From: Hypericum androsaemum
Taxonomy: Eukaryota; Streptophyta; Magnoliopsida; Malpighiales; Hypericaceae
Reading direction: 5' to 3'
Assembly: GCA_963995505.1 (NCBI GenBank)
Contig: OZ023189.1
Coordinates: forward strand, 17,879,495 to 17,943,494
DNA: 64,000 bases
Notes under the pieces: generated by a model
What the model was told of the DNA's origin: nothing
The model's input: the letters and a program-made list of their open reading frames with translations, nothing else
Databases searched by the model: none
Position numbers and translations under genes: made by a program
Part shown: piece after piece, positions 31,654 through 41,890 of the stretch
How the letters are laid out: each line of letters opens with the position of its first letter
Numbering within the stretch: position 1 is the stretch's first letter

Positions 31654-34276
31654 ATGAAGATTTGTGGCTATCTAGTGATGGTGTTGGTTCAAATTATTTT
31701 GGTTTCGTCCAATTTAGGTGAGGCCACGACGATGAAGACGATGAACGTATCGTCGAGCGCTGTTCTTATAAGGGTGGATCGGTCTGGAAATGGCGATTTT
31801 AGGACGGTACAAGCCGCCATCGACTCTGTCCCCTCTAACAACTCTCAGGTGGTCTTCATTTTGGTCAATCCAGGAGTATACAGGTTTGCCGTCTATTTGT
31901 CTATATACCTCACCTCGGCCATTTAATTATTTGCCACGTATAATTATATAATATATGCATGTGTGTATATATATGTTATATAGTGAATTTTACTATTCCG
32001 ATTAATTGGGCTAATTTTCTATCTAAAATGTTGTTTCCCTGGCAAAACAAAAAGTTATTCAACTCTTTTGTGCCGTGGTTTTTTGTAATCGAATATTGAA
32101 CTAATCGACTAAATTAGGTTTAACAAACGAGATGTATCAAACTAAAATTTTCAAAAAACTACCGTGGGTAAAGATACCTAGGCGATTGTAAAGATCCCTA
32201 GGTTACAATATAAATTATTGGAGACTTATACTAAAACTATTTTTTTTAATTGAATTTCTCTCGCATATCATAAAATGAGGAATCGTGTAATGATAATAAT
32301 TAATAGGTCAGATGATCAACTCAGTGTTAGTCTTATATTGATCTATAAGTATTTGATATTTTTAAATTGTTTGGTTAATGATCAGGGAAAAAGTAATAGT
32401 GCCAGCCAACAAGCCCTTCATAACATTGAGCGGAAGAAATGCTTCAAACACCATTATCACATGGAACGACGGAGGGGACATACTCCGGTCGCCCACTCTC
32501 ACCATTTACGCCTCCGATTTTGTCGCCCGATATCTAACAATTCAGGTAAAAATTAACGTCCATCTATTCTACCTTCTACTACTTTAAGCGTAAGCATATC
32601 TCGATTCGTTAAATTAAAATTTTGAGTTCGAAACTTATGAATTTGAAACAGAACACGTTTGGGAGCTCAGGCCAAGCCGTCGCGGTGAAGGTAGAAGGAG
32701 ACAGAGCGGCGTTCTACGGTTGCAGGATGATGTCCTATCAGGACACCCTCTTGGATGATGCAGGAAGCCACTATTATAGCAACTGCTACATCGAAGGAGC
32801 CACTGATTTCATATGCGGAAGCGGCTCTTCCCTTTTCGAAGTTAGTACACTTCTATCTTTTCGGAATGTATTATCGTTAAATATCCGAATACCAAATAGT
32901 TTTTACTATGGAGATTGACACTAATATGACCGTTGACGAAGCCCACTGTCAACGCTCATTATTTTGCTAGCTTTATGTTGTTGGCATGTAACTCTCATTA
33001 CATCAACGTGGTGTAGTTTGGTATCCATTAACTTTCAACATTTTTACATCAATCTTAAAAAAATATTTTTATATCCTAATTAACCAACTAAAATTTTTAT
33101 ATTCAATCTAAAACCTTTAGATAACGAGTAGCGGATTTTTCATTCTTATAAAATAGTCCAACACACTTATCATTTCCAATGTGAGATTTTCTGGTGTGTA
33201 CTAGACAATGTCTATCATCGCTTAGCTCTGTTAGCTGTTTATCTAGTACCTATGGAGCTGTATTTTGGTACAATTTGGTGTAATACTTTAGTTTTTTTTA
33301 GAAGTAATATAATTTTTACCTTAAAAAAGAATTCAAATGTGAGATTTTCTCCGACAAGCTCCCTCAAACGAAGTCAAGTGGCTGAAGTTTGCACGCCTCT
33401 CGTGCTTCAAAATGGTCATGAGAACACAACGGGTCATATCGGTCTCGTTAGAGCAATTGATTCTGGTACCATGTTAGAATCTTCATATCCAACTTAAAAC
33501 TTTAAGGTTATGAGTAGGTGAATCTTTTACACTTATAAACCAACGCAACACTCTTCTCTCTTCTAACGTGAGATTCTCTCCAACAATTAGCTGCTTCTTT
33601 ATTTATTTTTTAGAAATTATTTTTAAATCAAGACTGTGACCCTTTTAATTATTGATTTGGAAATGCATGCAGAATTGCCATCTGCACTCAATTTCCAAGA
33701 ACAACGGATCAATAACGGCACATTACAGAACATCGGCAGCCCAGAACACAGGCTACACGTTCAAAGATTGCAAAATTACAGGAATTGGAAGTGCTTATCT
33801 GGGAAGGCCATGGGGCCCTTACTCTAGAGTGGTCTTTGCCTCCACTTACATGGCCGATGTGATCGTCCCACTTGGATGGGACGATTGGGGAAACCAAACC
33901 ACCCGGCGCAGGTAATTAATTACTCCTAATTTGTACATGTCACATCTTTTTCGGGTGCGACTTGGTCTCGTGTGACATGAAATGATGACGAGAGTTATCG
34001 TATGATGAGATGAGACCACACAGATAATATATCATACTTGATTATTAATAATGGATTAATTTACTTTAATAATCAACTTTTGTCACTGGCAGTACGGTAT
34101 ATTACGGTGAATATGAGTGCTATGGACCTGGAGCCAACAGAACAGATAGAGTGAGTTGGTCTCGGAGCCTTACCAAAGAGGACGTGACACCTTTCTTGAC
34201 CAAGGACCATATTGGAGGGGAAAGCTGGCTTCGGGCGCCACCTAAACGCTTTGTTAAGGCCGATCGACATAATTAA
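31654..34276 (+). CDS. pectinesterase (pectin methylesterase) without PRO domain
   Basis: Five exons: 31654-31883, 32386-32545, 32652-32840, 33673-33911, 34093-34276, 333 residues, phases consistent, all introns GT-AG. Residues 1-24 are a signal peptide, so the enzyme is secreted to the cell wall, where it removes methyl esters from homogalacturonan. Family residues fit carrot PME spacing: Gln138 (SGQAVAV), Gln160 and Asp161 (YQDTL), Asp182 (GATDFICG) and Arg238 ([11 protein letters not shown]). There is no N-terminal inhibitor-like PRO region, so it belongs to the short (type II) group. DFICG instead of the usual DFIFG is a mild change. Intron 3 (832 bp) holds dispersed repeats. I see no disabling lesion. 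Confidence 0.88.
33100..33590. repeat. dispersed repeats inside pectinesterase intron 3
   Basis: Two related stretches share CCAATGTGAGATTTTCT / AAATGTGAGATTTTCTCC and ACCTTTAGATAACGAGTAG / CTTTAAGGTTATGAGTAGGTG with an ACTTATAAACCAAC.CAACAC-like block. They look like copies of one dispersed repeat; ends are not defined. Confidence 0.4.
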
Positions 34277-34279
34277 TTT

Positions 34280-35440
34280 GATGGAAGAATATAATATATG
34301 TTGTTTGTAATTAATCATCATCATCTCCCTGTTTGGGATTGAGAGTACTGGTGGCAAATTATGTATGCTGCCTAATCTCTCTGTATATATTGATATTCGT
34401 TCATCGAATTAATTGTCAAAATTATACACAAATATATTCGCGTAATTTAGGATGATCACAGTATATCAAGTTGTAAGGTTTGAGCTAATCAATTTTTAAA
34501 AGAAGTAAATATAGGCTAACGGGTCATCCAAAGATTTATTAATGAATTCTATTTGTTCCAAGTGAAGACTCATAAATCATTTACGCAAATTTCCCATAGT
34601 CAATTTATAAAAAATATATATTATAGAGCTGTGTAATAGTGTCAAATATGGTAGCAAAAATATTACACCATTTATAATTCTGCCTGTTTTGAATTTGGAT
34701 TGATCAATTCAATTATTCTAACATCTGACTCTATACTTTAGTCAAAAAAATCTAAATTCTCCCTCGCTATATCATAAAAATATCGCTGGAGCGTTCCACG
34801 TAACCATTGAACAGACATGTCAAGCACATAGAAAAAGGAAACCAAAAACTTAGAAGCAAAGTTACAATCTATACACGGATTTAATTAGGACCATTGTGGA
34901 TTTGATCTCCCAGCAGAAGCATGTTAATATCCTCCATACAGGAAAAGAACAAAAAGGTAAAAGACAAGGCCATCCTTGACGGTAAAGCTCAGGTTCCTCA
35001 GGAGTTTGGCTAACTGTAGCTCTCGCCAATACAAAACAACGACTATATTTAATAAATTTTAACTAACAAATCTCAAGTTGGATTCCATGGAAATCAAACT
35101 TGAATACTTATTAGCAAAACTTAGTTACTTTACAGAAGTCTTACCCAACTCGAACTTAAATTAGTCAATTTAGTGAATGTTTGGATATCAGGGCATAAAC
35201 AAAAAAAAAATTAATGATCCTAACTACATTTGCTGAGAAAGTCATCTTTTATCTCATCTTGAAGCAGAATTAATAACATAAATATTTAGTCTACAACAAG
35301 TCCCTCTCAGTATTTTGCTTCCAAGCTTTGTGTATGCAACCATTTTTTCAGGCCTCTACCTAATTCAACAACAGCCCTTTAGTTTCCCTCTTTTTCTTAA
35401 ACATTTCTTGAACATTCTCCTCCTTTCAATTCAACTTTCC
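34280..35440. other. intergenic DNA, laccase upstream region
   Basis: No gene recognised between the pectinesterase stop and the laccase promoter. Confidence 0.45.
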
Positions 35441-35449
35441 CGTGGGAGA

Positions 35450-35459
35450 CTATAAATAC
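35450..35459 (+). promoter_or_regulatory. TATA box of laccase gene
   Basis: CTATAAATAC lies about 100 bp upstream of the start codon, well placed for a 5' UTR of about 70 bp. Confidence 0.6.
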
Positions 35460-35554
35460 CCACTTGTACTTTTGTCTCTCCTCAAATTAGATTGTCTCAT
35501 CTGTAGTGGGAAACATTTAGAGCCAAGAAAAACCAGACATTGTCCAAAATCCAA

Positions 35555-38012
35555 ATGGCTATAAGCAAAAATAGCCGTACTTGGATGTCTTATTTTCTCT
35601 TGGTTTTCGTAATTGGGTTAGTTTCTCCACCAGCTGAAGCAGCTGCCAAGAAATACCAGTTTGATGTGAGTGCTAGTTATACAATATGTTATACAATATT
35701 TGACTATATTATGAGTCTGCTGATATCTCCGAAATTCTTTACAATATTATTCGATTGTGTTCCGAGTGGATACATTAGGCTAATATAAGTAAATCGATTA
35801 GAAGTCTAGATATATTTTTCTCTTTTTTTTTCAAAAAGCAAATGATCTGTATTAATACTCCAAATTGCACAAACAACTCTGGTGCAATTTTGTCGGAAAT
35901 AATATACATATACTTTCCGAAAAATAAATAATATCGTCTATATTATTGCTACATATATTTATTTATCTATTTTGGTTCAGAGCAACAAGGAAAATTAAGA
36001 CATGTAATTTGGAATTTTGCAGGTCCAAGTGAAGAATGTGAGCAGGTTGTGTCACGCCAAGCCGATTGTAACAGTAAATGGGAGATTTCCGGGGCCAACT
36101 ATATACGTCAGAGAAGGAGATAGACTTCTCATCAATGTCACCAATCACGCCCAATATAACATGTCTATTCACTGGTAACCAATAAAAAAACGATCATCAT
36201 ATGCGCAATTCAGCATTGTCGGATCATATTTAGAAATTCATGAAAATGAAATTAACACAAACTTAATTTGTTGTTCCAGGCATGGATTGAAGCAGTTCCG
36301 GAATGGATGGGCAGATGGGCCGGCTTATATAACGCAATGTCCGATCCAGACAGGGAATACTTACACTTATGACATTAATGTGACAGGCCAGAGAGGAACA
36401 CTATGGTGGCATGCACATATATTATGGTTGAGGGCTACAGTTTATGGAGCTATTGTAATTATGCCCAAGTTAGGCACTCCTTTTCCCTTCCCTCAGCCTC
36501 AGAGGGAAGAAGTGCTAGTGCTAGGTGGTGTACTTGAACCAACAAGTTGAATTCGGATCTTAATTATCTATGTTTCGCTTCCGCTGCTCTGACAATATCG
36601 ACGTTGTAATTTTGGGATTTGTTGTTGTAGGGGAGTGGTGGAACAATGATGTTGAGGAGGTTGTTAAGCAAGGGAACAAGCTTGGGTTGCCTCCAAATGC
36701 ATCTGATGCTCATACCATTAATGGGAAGCCAGGGCCACTCTTCCCATGCTCTGAAAAATGTTAGTATTCTTGTTGGTATAACGTGTTTACGTGTCTATGT
36801 TTCACTTTCGTTGTCCTAACTATTAAGACTAATCGAGATATTGTGTTTGTTGCAGACACATACGTGACGGAGGTCGAGCAGGGGAAGACGTATCTACTAA
36901 GGATCGTCAACGCAGCACTCAATGACGAGCTCTTCTTCGCCATTGCCGGTCACAAAATGACAGTCGTCGAAATTGACGCGGTCTATGTAAAACCATTCTC
37001 GACGAACGCCATCCTGATCGCTCCGGGGCAGACCACGAATGTCCTTGTTCAAGCAACACAATCTCCAAACAGATACTTCATGGCCGCTAGGCCGTTCTTG
37101 GACGTGCCACTTGCGGTAGACAACAAGACGGCCACTGCAATATTGCAGTACAAGGGCGTTCCGAACACAGTCATTCCCAAACTTCCGAACCTCCCCGCAT
37201 CTAACGACACAGCCTTCGCACTCGGATACAATGCAAAGCTTAGAAGCCTAAACACGCCTCGGTTCCCAGCCAATGTGCCTCTCAAAGTTGACAGGCATCT
37301 GTTTTACACAATTGGGTTGGGAATAAACGCTTGCCCAACTTGTGTAAATGGAACAAAGCTCACAGCTTCATTAAACAACATATCTTTTGTGATGCCCCAG
37401 ATTGGCCTCCTCCAAGCTCACTACTTCAACACCAAGGGTGTGTTCACCACAGATTTTCCTGACAACCCTCCAAGGACATTCAATTACACCGGAGCGCCAC
37501 TTACCGCGAACCTCGGGACTAAAGTGGGAACTAGGCTCAGTAAACTGACCTACAATTCAACAGTGGAATTAGTACTGCAAGATACCAACCTCCTGACCGT
37601 TGAGTCGCATCCATTCCACCTCCACGGGTACAATTTCTTCGTCGTTGGGACAGGGATCGGGAACTTCGACCCGAAGAAAGACCCCGCAAAATATAACCTG
37701 GTTGATCCTCCTGAAAGGAACACAGTTGGAGTACCTACCGGTGGATGGACTGCCATAAGGTTCCGAGCTGATAATCCAGGTACAACTCCTGCCTGATCTT
37801 TTTCCCTGCCATGTCTAGTTAGAACCGGATCGATTTATTCCCGTCTCTAATGAGCTCAAGTCTTTTGATCATATCTCTCAGGAGTTTGGTTTATGCACTG
37901 CCATCTCGAACTGCACACAGGGTGGGGATTGAAGACTGCATTTGTTGTTGAGAATGGCAAGGGTCCAAATCAATCCATCTTGCCTCCTCCAAAGGACCTT
38001 CCTACTTGTTAG
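35555..38012 (+). CDS. laccase (multicopper oxidase)
   Basis: Six exons: 35555-35665, 36023-36174, 36280-36524, 36631-36759, 36856-37779, 37882-38012, 563 residues, all phases consistent. An N-terminal signal peptide (hydrophobic stretch about residues 13-31, cut near AEA|AAKKY) sends it to the apoplast. The copper ligands are complete: HWHG at 87-90, WWHAH near 130-134, HPFHLHG at 464-470 and [12 protein letters not shown] at 526-537. Plant laccases oxidise monolignols and other phenolics with O2; this fits lignification or flavonoid polymerisation. Position of introns and length are those of plant laccases. The paralogue within the family (LAC7/LAC14-type versus others) was not resolved. 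AATAAA at 38110-38115. Confidence 0.92.
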
Positions 38013-38251
38013 CAACATTGAATCATTTGACAAATTCATGGATCAAAAGAGTCGATCCTTTTTCGATTGTTTGGATTCTTTGCAATTGTATTTGAACTAA
38101 AAGTTCTTCAATAAATCACTTGCAGCAGAGCGACCTTGCCAATGTTGTGCACCCGAAATTCGAAACAAGAACATCAATCTTGGAAACAATTATCAGAAAT
38201 TCGACAAAAGCAGTTGCATCCTTTATGGCTAGCTTAGCTTAACTTCACTTG

Positions 38252-39136
38252 TCAGGAAGATAAAAATGCAACCAGAATCACCAAGAGAACCACTAAGACA
38301 ACACCAACCCAACAGCACCAATTCCTTTCCCTCTTCTTCGTTTGCTTCGCGTAGTACAACTCGTCCGTCCCTCCATTGACGTACGTTCTTGCGAGCGCCA
38401 CGTTCTCTTCGATGTCATTGATCTCATGATCACCCCCCCGTGTCTCCACCAAGACAGCCATATCAAGAAACACACTGTGCAGTTCATTTAAGCTCCTCTG
38501 GACCTCTTTAAGAGCTTCATGCCTCTCCTTGTTCTCCACATCCAAATCTCCCCTTCCTTCGAAGACCCTCTCTTTCCCATCTCCCAAGATCATGCTCTCC
38601 ACCACTTCCTCGCTCGGTTCCCGGCCGGTAACGAGCGAGTACCTGCTCTTGAGTCCGTCTTTGTGATCCTTGAGAATCTTTTCCCTTAACGCATGGAACT
38701 CATGCATCATCTCCCTCAGCTTGGCTCTGAGTCCATTAGTCACCGCGATCCGGGTTCGATAGACAGGGCTCCTACCATCATCATCCACATTGGCCTTGTC
38801 TAGTGCTTCCAACCTTGACCTGATGTTCCTTGCTTTCCTGAGAACGGTGAGCATATTCGAGTTCATCCGGTCCCGTGTCCCCTTCATAGCCTTGGAAGAT
38901 TGCATCTTTTTGGAGTCTTCATTGAGGTCTTGAAGGTCCAAGAGGAGATAGGCTATCTCCTCCATCTCATTCTTGATCAAGTTAACCTCTTGAAAGAACT
39001 TGAAGAGCTCCTTCTCATTGGAGAAATCATCAAGGTGGCCCATCTCCAGGTCTGGTTTGGCATTTTCAAGATCCTTGGCGGCTTGTTTCTTTAGGTCCAC
39101 GTAATTGAGGAACGATCTCGTCATTAGATCATTCAT
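38252..39136 (-). CDS. Qa-SNARE syntaxin, SYP112-like (SYP11 group)
   Basis: Single-exon frame of 294 residues. It starts MNDLMTRSFLNYVDLKKQA as in the KNOLLE/SYP11 group. An N-terminal three-helix region is followed by the SNARE helix (about 205-265: KERHEALKEVQRSLNELH.VFLDMAVLVE ...) and a C-terminal anchor (about 272-292). SYP11 proteins drive fusion of vesicles at the cell plate or plasma membrane. Body similarity to SYP112 is high (for example LLLDLQ.LNE, GLR.RM, SLYYA-like ELYYAKQ). Odd: the ionic-layer Gln (ETQG in SYP112, ESQG in KNOLLE) is Arg233 (codon CGG at 38440-38438), and two residues are inserted directly after it, which would shift the downstream heptads. No stop or frameshift is present. 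Confidence 0.85.
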   Translation of the reverse strand: MNDLMTRSFLNYVDLKKQAAKDLENAKPDLEMGHLDDFSNEKELFKFFQEVNLIKNEMEEIAYLLLDLQDLNEDSKKMQSSKAMKGTRDRMNSNMLTVLRKARNIRSRLEALDKANVDDDGRSPVYRTRIAVTNGLRAKLREMMHEFHALREKILKDHKDGLKSRYSLVTGREPSEEVVESMILGDGKERVFEGRGDLDVENKERHEALKEVQRSLNELHSVFLDMAVLVETRGGDHEINDIEENVALARTYVNGGTDELYYAKQTKKRERNWCCWVGVVLVVLLVILVAFLSS

Positions 39137-39389
39137 ATTTGCAACGGTCTGCAGAATTCTACCCGGAAATTAAATCGGAAAAACCACTTCCAACTGTGAT
39201 TATCCCTGCAACGAATGTTCTATTGCGAGTCAAAACAGTACAAGAATTTCGAGAAATTTTTTTTAAAGATAAATTACACCAAGAATACGCGTATGCCAGG
39301 ATTTGAAACCTGTACTTCCGTCAAACTCGATATGTTCGAGAAGTTGCACATGAAATATATCAAAAACTAGATATGTTTGACCTTTCCAT

Positions 39390-39505
39390 AATTCAACATG
39401 TTCCAAGAAACCAAATGGAATTCTCTACACTAAGCAATGAACACGATAATTCAACATGTTCCAAGAAACCAAATGGAATTCTCTACACTAAGCAATGAAC
39501 ATAAG
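39390..39505. repeat. 58-bp tandem duplication
   Basis: ATTCAACATGTTCCAAGAAA through CTAAGCAATGAACA occurs at about 39390 and again 58 bp later with essentially no differences. Lies upstream of the syntaxin gene. Confidence 0.9.
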
Positions 39506-39559
39506 AGAGTAACAGATAGGCGAAGAGGAATAAACATTGCAGAGAGAAACAGTGAGAGA

Positions 39560-39930
39560 TTAAATCTTTACTCTTAAAAAACTCACCGGTTTCTTGAATT
39601 GGAAATTCCAACCGGGAGAAGAAAGCAATATGTGTAAAGTATCAAAGTTTATAAGAGAACCGAGAGAAAATCTCCTAGACCCTTTTTATATAACAACCGA
39701 ATCCAAAATGCTTCCTTCTGTTACGTTTCATTCGGCCTTTTGAATTTGAATTCAAAATTTATGTACAAGTTTTCTTTTTACCAAAAGGAAGCCGTTATTT
39801 TTACAATTAACCTTAAAACGACACATTTTGGGTTTGGTCCTAAAACATGACACTTCATCACCAAACGGCGACGCATTGCACGGTAAAACGCGGGTTCCGA
39901 CCGGCCAAACTAAAATTCTTCCATCCAAAA
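39560..39930. repeat. dispersed duplication, unit B copy 1
   Basis: About 370 bp, matching 45033-45405 in the same orientation: ATCTTTACTCTTAAAAAACT, TTCTTGAATTGGAAATTCCA, AAAGCAATATGTGTAAAGTA, AAACGACACA, TGGTCCTAAAACATGACACT and TCACCAAACGGCGACGCATT. It lies 425-795 bp upstream of the syntaxin start, so part of that gene's promoter may be repeat-derived. Confidence 0.85.
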
Positions 39931-39934
39931 TTTA

Positions 39935-40399
39935 AATTCATATTTGAGCCTTACTACATTTTTGATTCGTGATAAATATTTAACTATGTTATTTCTTATA
40001 ACTCAAATTTGATTGAACTGAATTATGCCACCCAAATATTTTACTTGGCTAGTTATCTTTATATATAGGGATGTTTTGTCCCTCTCGTTCCAAAAAAAAC
40101 GAAAAGAAATTTGGGGTTCAATTCACCTTTGGGCTCTTGCAACGGAAAAAATATTCTGGCTAGGAGGGGTTTGTCGTGCAAATATGAAATTACTTTTAAG
40201 TTTATTGGGCCCTGGCCCATTTGTACCATCTCGCTAACCATTTCCCCAGCATGCTAAAGGGCTCTGGCCAATTTTTTTTGGAAATTCTCAAAAGAAAAGA
40301 TTTGAACTTTGGTTATAAATTTTAATTTTGAAGTTTCACTTCGTCCTTTATTGAACTCAAACCAGCAAGAAGAAAACAAGGTCCCCTAAAGCAAGGATT
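39935..40399. other. intergenic DNA
   Basis: Nothing recognised up to the target duplication of the solo LTR. Confidence 0.4.
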
Positions 40400-40404
40400 C
40401 AGAG

Positions 40405-41262
40405 TGTTGGAAAAAATTGAATGAAAATTCAATGCAAATGTCTAAAGTAGAAGGCCCAAGTGAAAAACCCAAAGTGAAAATAGAAAGTGCATTATTACAT
40501 TGGAAAATGAAGATTTTCAAGTTTATAAGAAGATTTTCCTTATTGACTAGGAAATAAGTTGACCACCTGGATAGCCAACTCGGACTGTTGCGAGAATGGT
40601 GTGTAGCACCATCCGAGCACGAGCACGCGCACGTGCACGCGCAATGGGTGCTTTGTGGCGCACTTGGCACTTCGCACGTGCGATCGTCGCGAGGAGCCTT
40701 TAATTTTGGCAAATTCCGGACTGATCCAAAACGTCCCAGAAACTTCCAGACGGCCGAAGGTGTGCGAGCGAAGGCTTGTCCATCCGAACGGTCACGAAGA
40801 AGTACAGAAAGGTGCCTGTGCTCAGATGCCCGCCGAATGGACATGAGCTGAGGGATGCTTGTCGAAGGGTTCCAGAATGCCTCCGAAGAGCCACGAGCGC
40901 AGCCAGTCTGCCTGCTGGCCGAACGGACACGCCCCTTCGAAGTGCCAGCCTCCCTCCCATCCAGCGCCTATAAATAGGCCTCTCCCCCTCATTTGCATCA
41001 CACACCGAAAACTCATTGCGTAAACATTTTTTAGCAATAGTTCTCTCTCTCTCTGAAAAGTCCGAATATCCAAGGTTCGCATGAAGCTTCGAGGGTCGTT
41101 GTGCTACGAACTCGGAAGCAGCCTAGTCGTTGTATTTTGGGGACGATTGCCGCAGCCCGTAAGCACTGAATACGGGGCAATCTCGTCTTACGGAGAAAGA
41201 GTCCAACTCTTGCCTCGACTATACCAGGTCCTAATCAAGTACACCACCTCCGACAAACAACA
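40405..41262 (+). mobile_element. solo copia LTR with 5-bp target duplication
   Basis: Starts TGTTGG and ends CAACA; flanked by CAGAG on both sides (40400-40404 and 41263-41267). It matches the LTRs of the element at 45880-57433 over most of its length, including GAAATAAGTTGACCACC, the promoter CCTATAAATAGGCCTCTCCC and GGGGACGATTGCCGCAGCCC. No internal region is present, so unequal recombination between two LTRs is the likely origin. Confidence 0.92.
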
Positions 41263-41269
41263 CAGAGGA

Positions 41270-41890
41270 GAAAGAAATCATTTTGTCGATGTCACTGTTA
41301 GTTGTAAATAGTTTGTTTATAAGTTAAGAAAATTTACCTACTTTTTAAAATTTTTAGTTAAATATGTAAATTCAAATGTGATATTAAATTAGGTTAATCT
41401 CCTGGAGTACTGAAACTAAAATATTATTATTTTGAGTGCGACAGACACGTGAAAAAAGTATTGGATCGAGGTTCACACGGAACGGAACATATAGACAACG
41501 AAGACCAAGTCTTCGGTTAAAGCAATATCTATTATTATTTATTGCCAAATGGTACAGTGCATCACTCTCCACTATTGTTAATTCATTCCCGTGCCAGCTT
41601 GCAAAAGATTAAAATTAAACCGCAACTGGCCTGGAAAGTGGCCTAGCCTTTATTGAATCCCGTTCCCTCTAGTCAATTTAAATAGTAAGTTATTCAGGCA
41701 AGGTGATTTTTTTTAATCTCTCGTACATGGAGTCTGAACGTTGTAGTTGTCTGTACTAAGTCCTATTTTACAATTATAAAATTATTCGTGAAAATTGAAC
41801 CAAAATTTTTATTTACAACTTTGGTTATGTAAAACAAACAAATATACATCATCACCACCACAGAGAAAGTAAACAAGAGCTAGCGGAGAC
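41270..41890. other. intergenic DNA
   Basis: No gene recognised; contains the upstream region of the DC1 pseudogene. Confidence 0.4.

Noticed and set aside
40386..41082. Several overlapping frames on both strands (up to 152 codons)
   Set aside because: All lie within the solo LTR, whose GC-rich U3 gives chance open frames; the equivalent frames are not preserved in the other two LTR copies.
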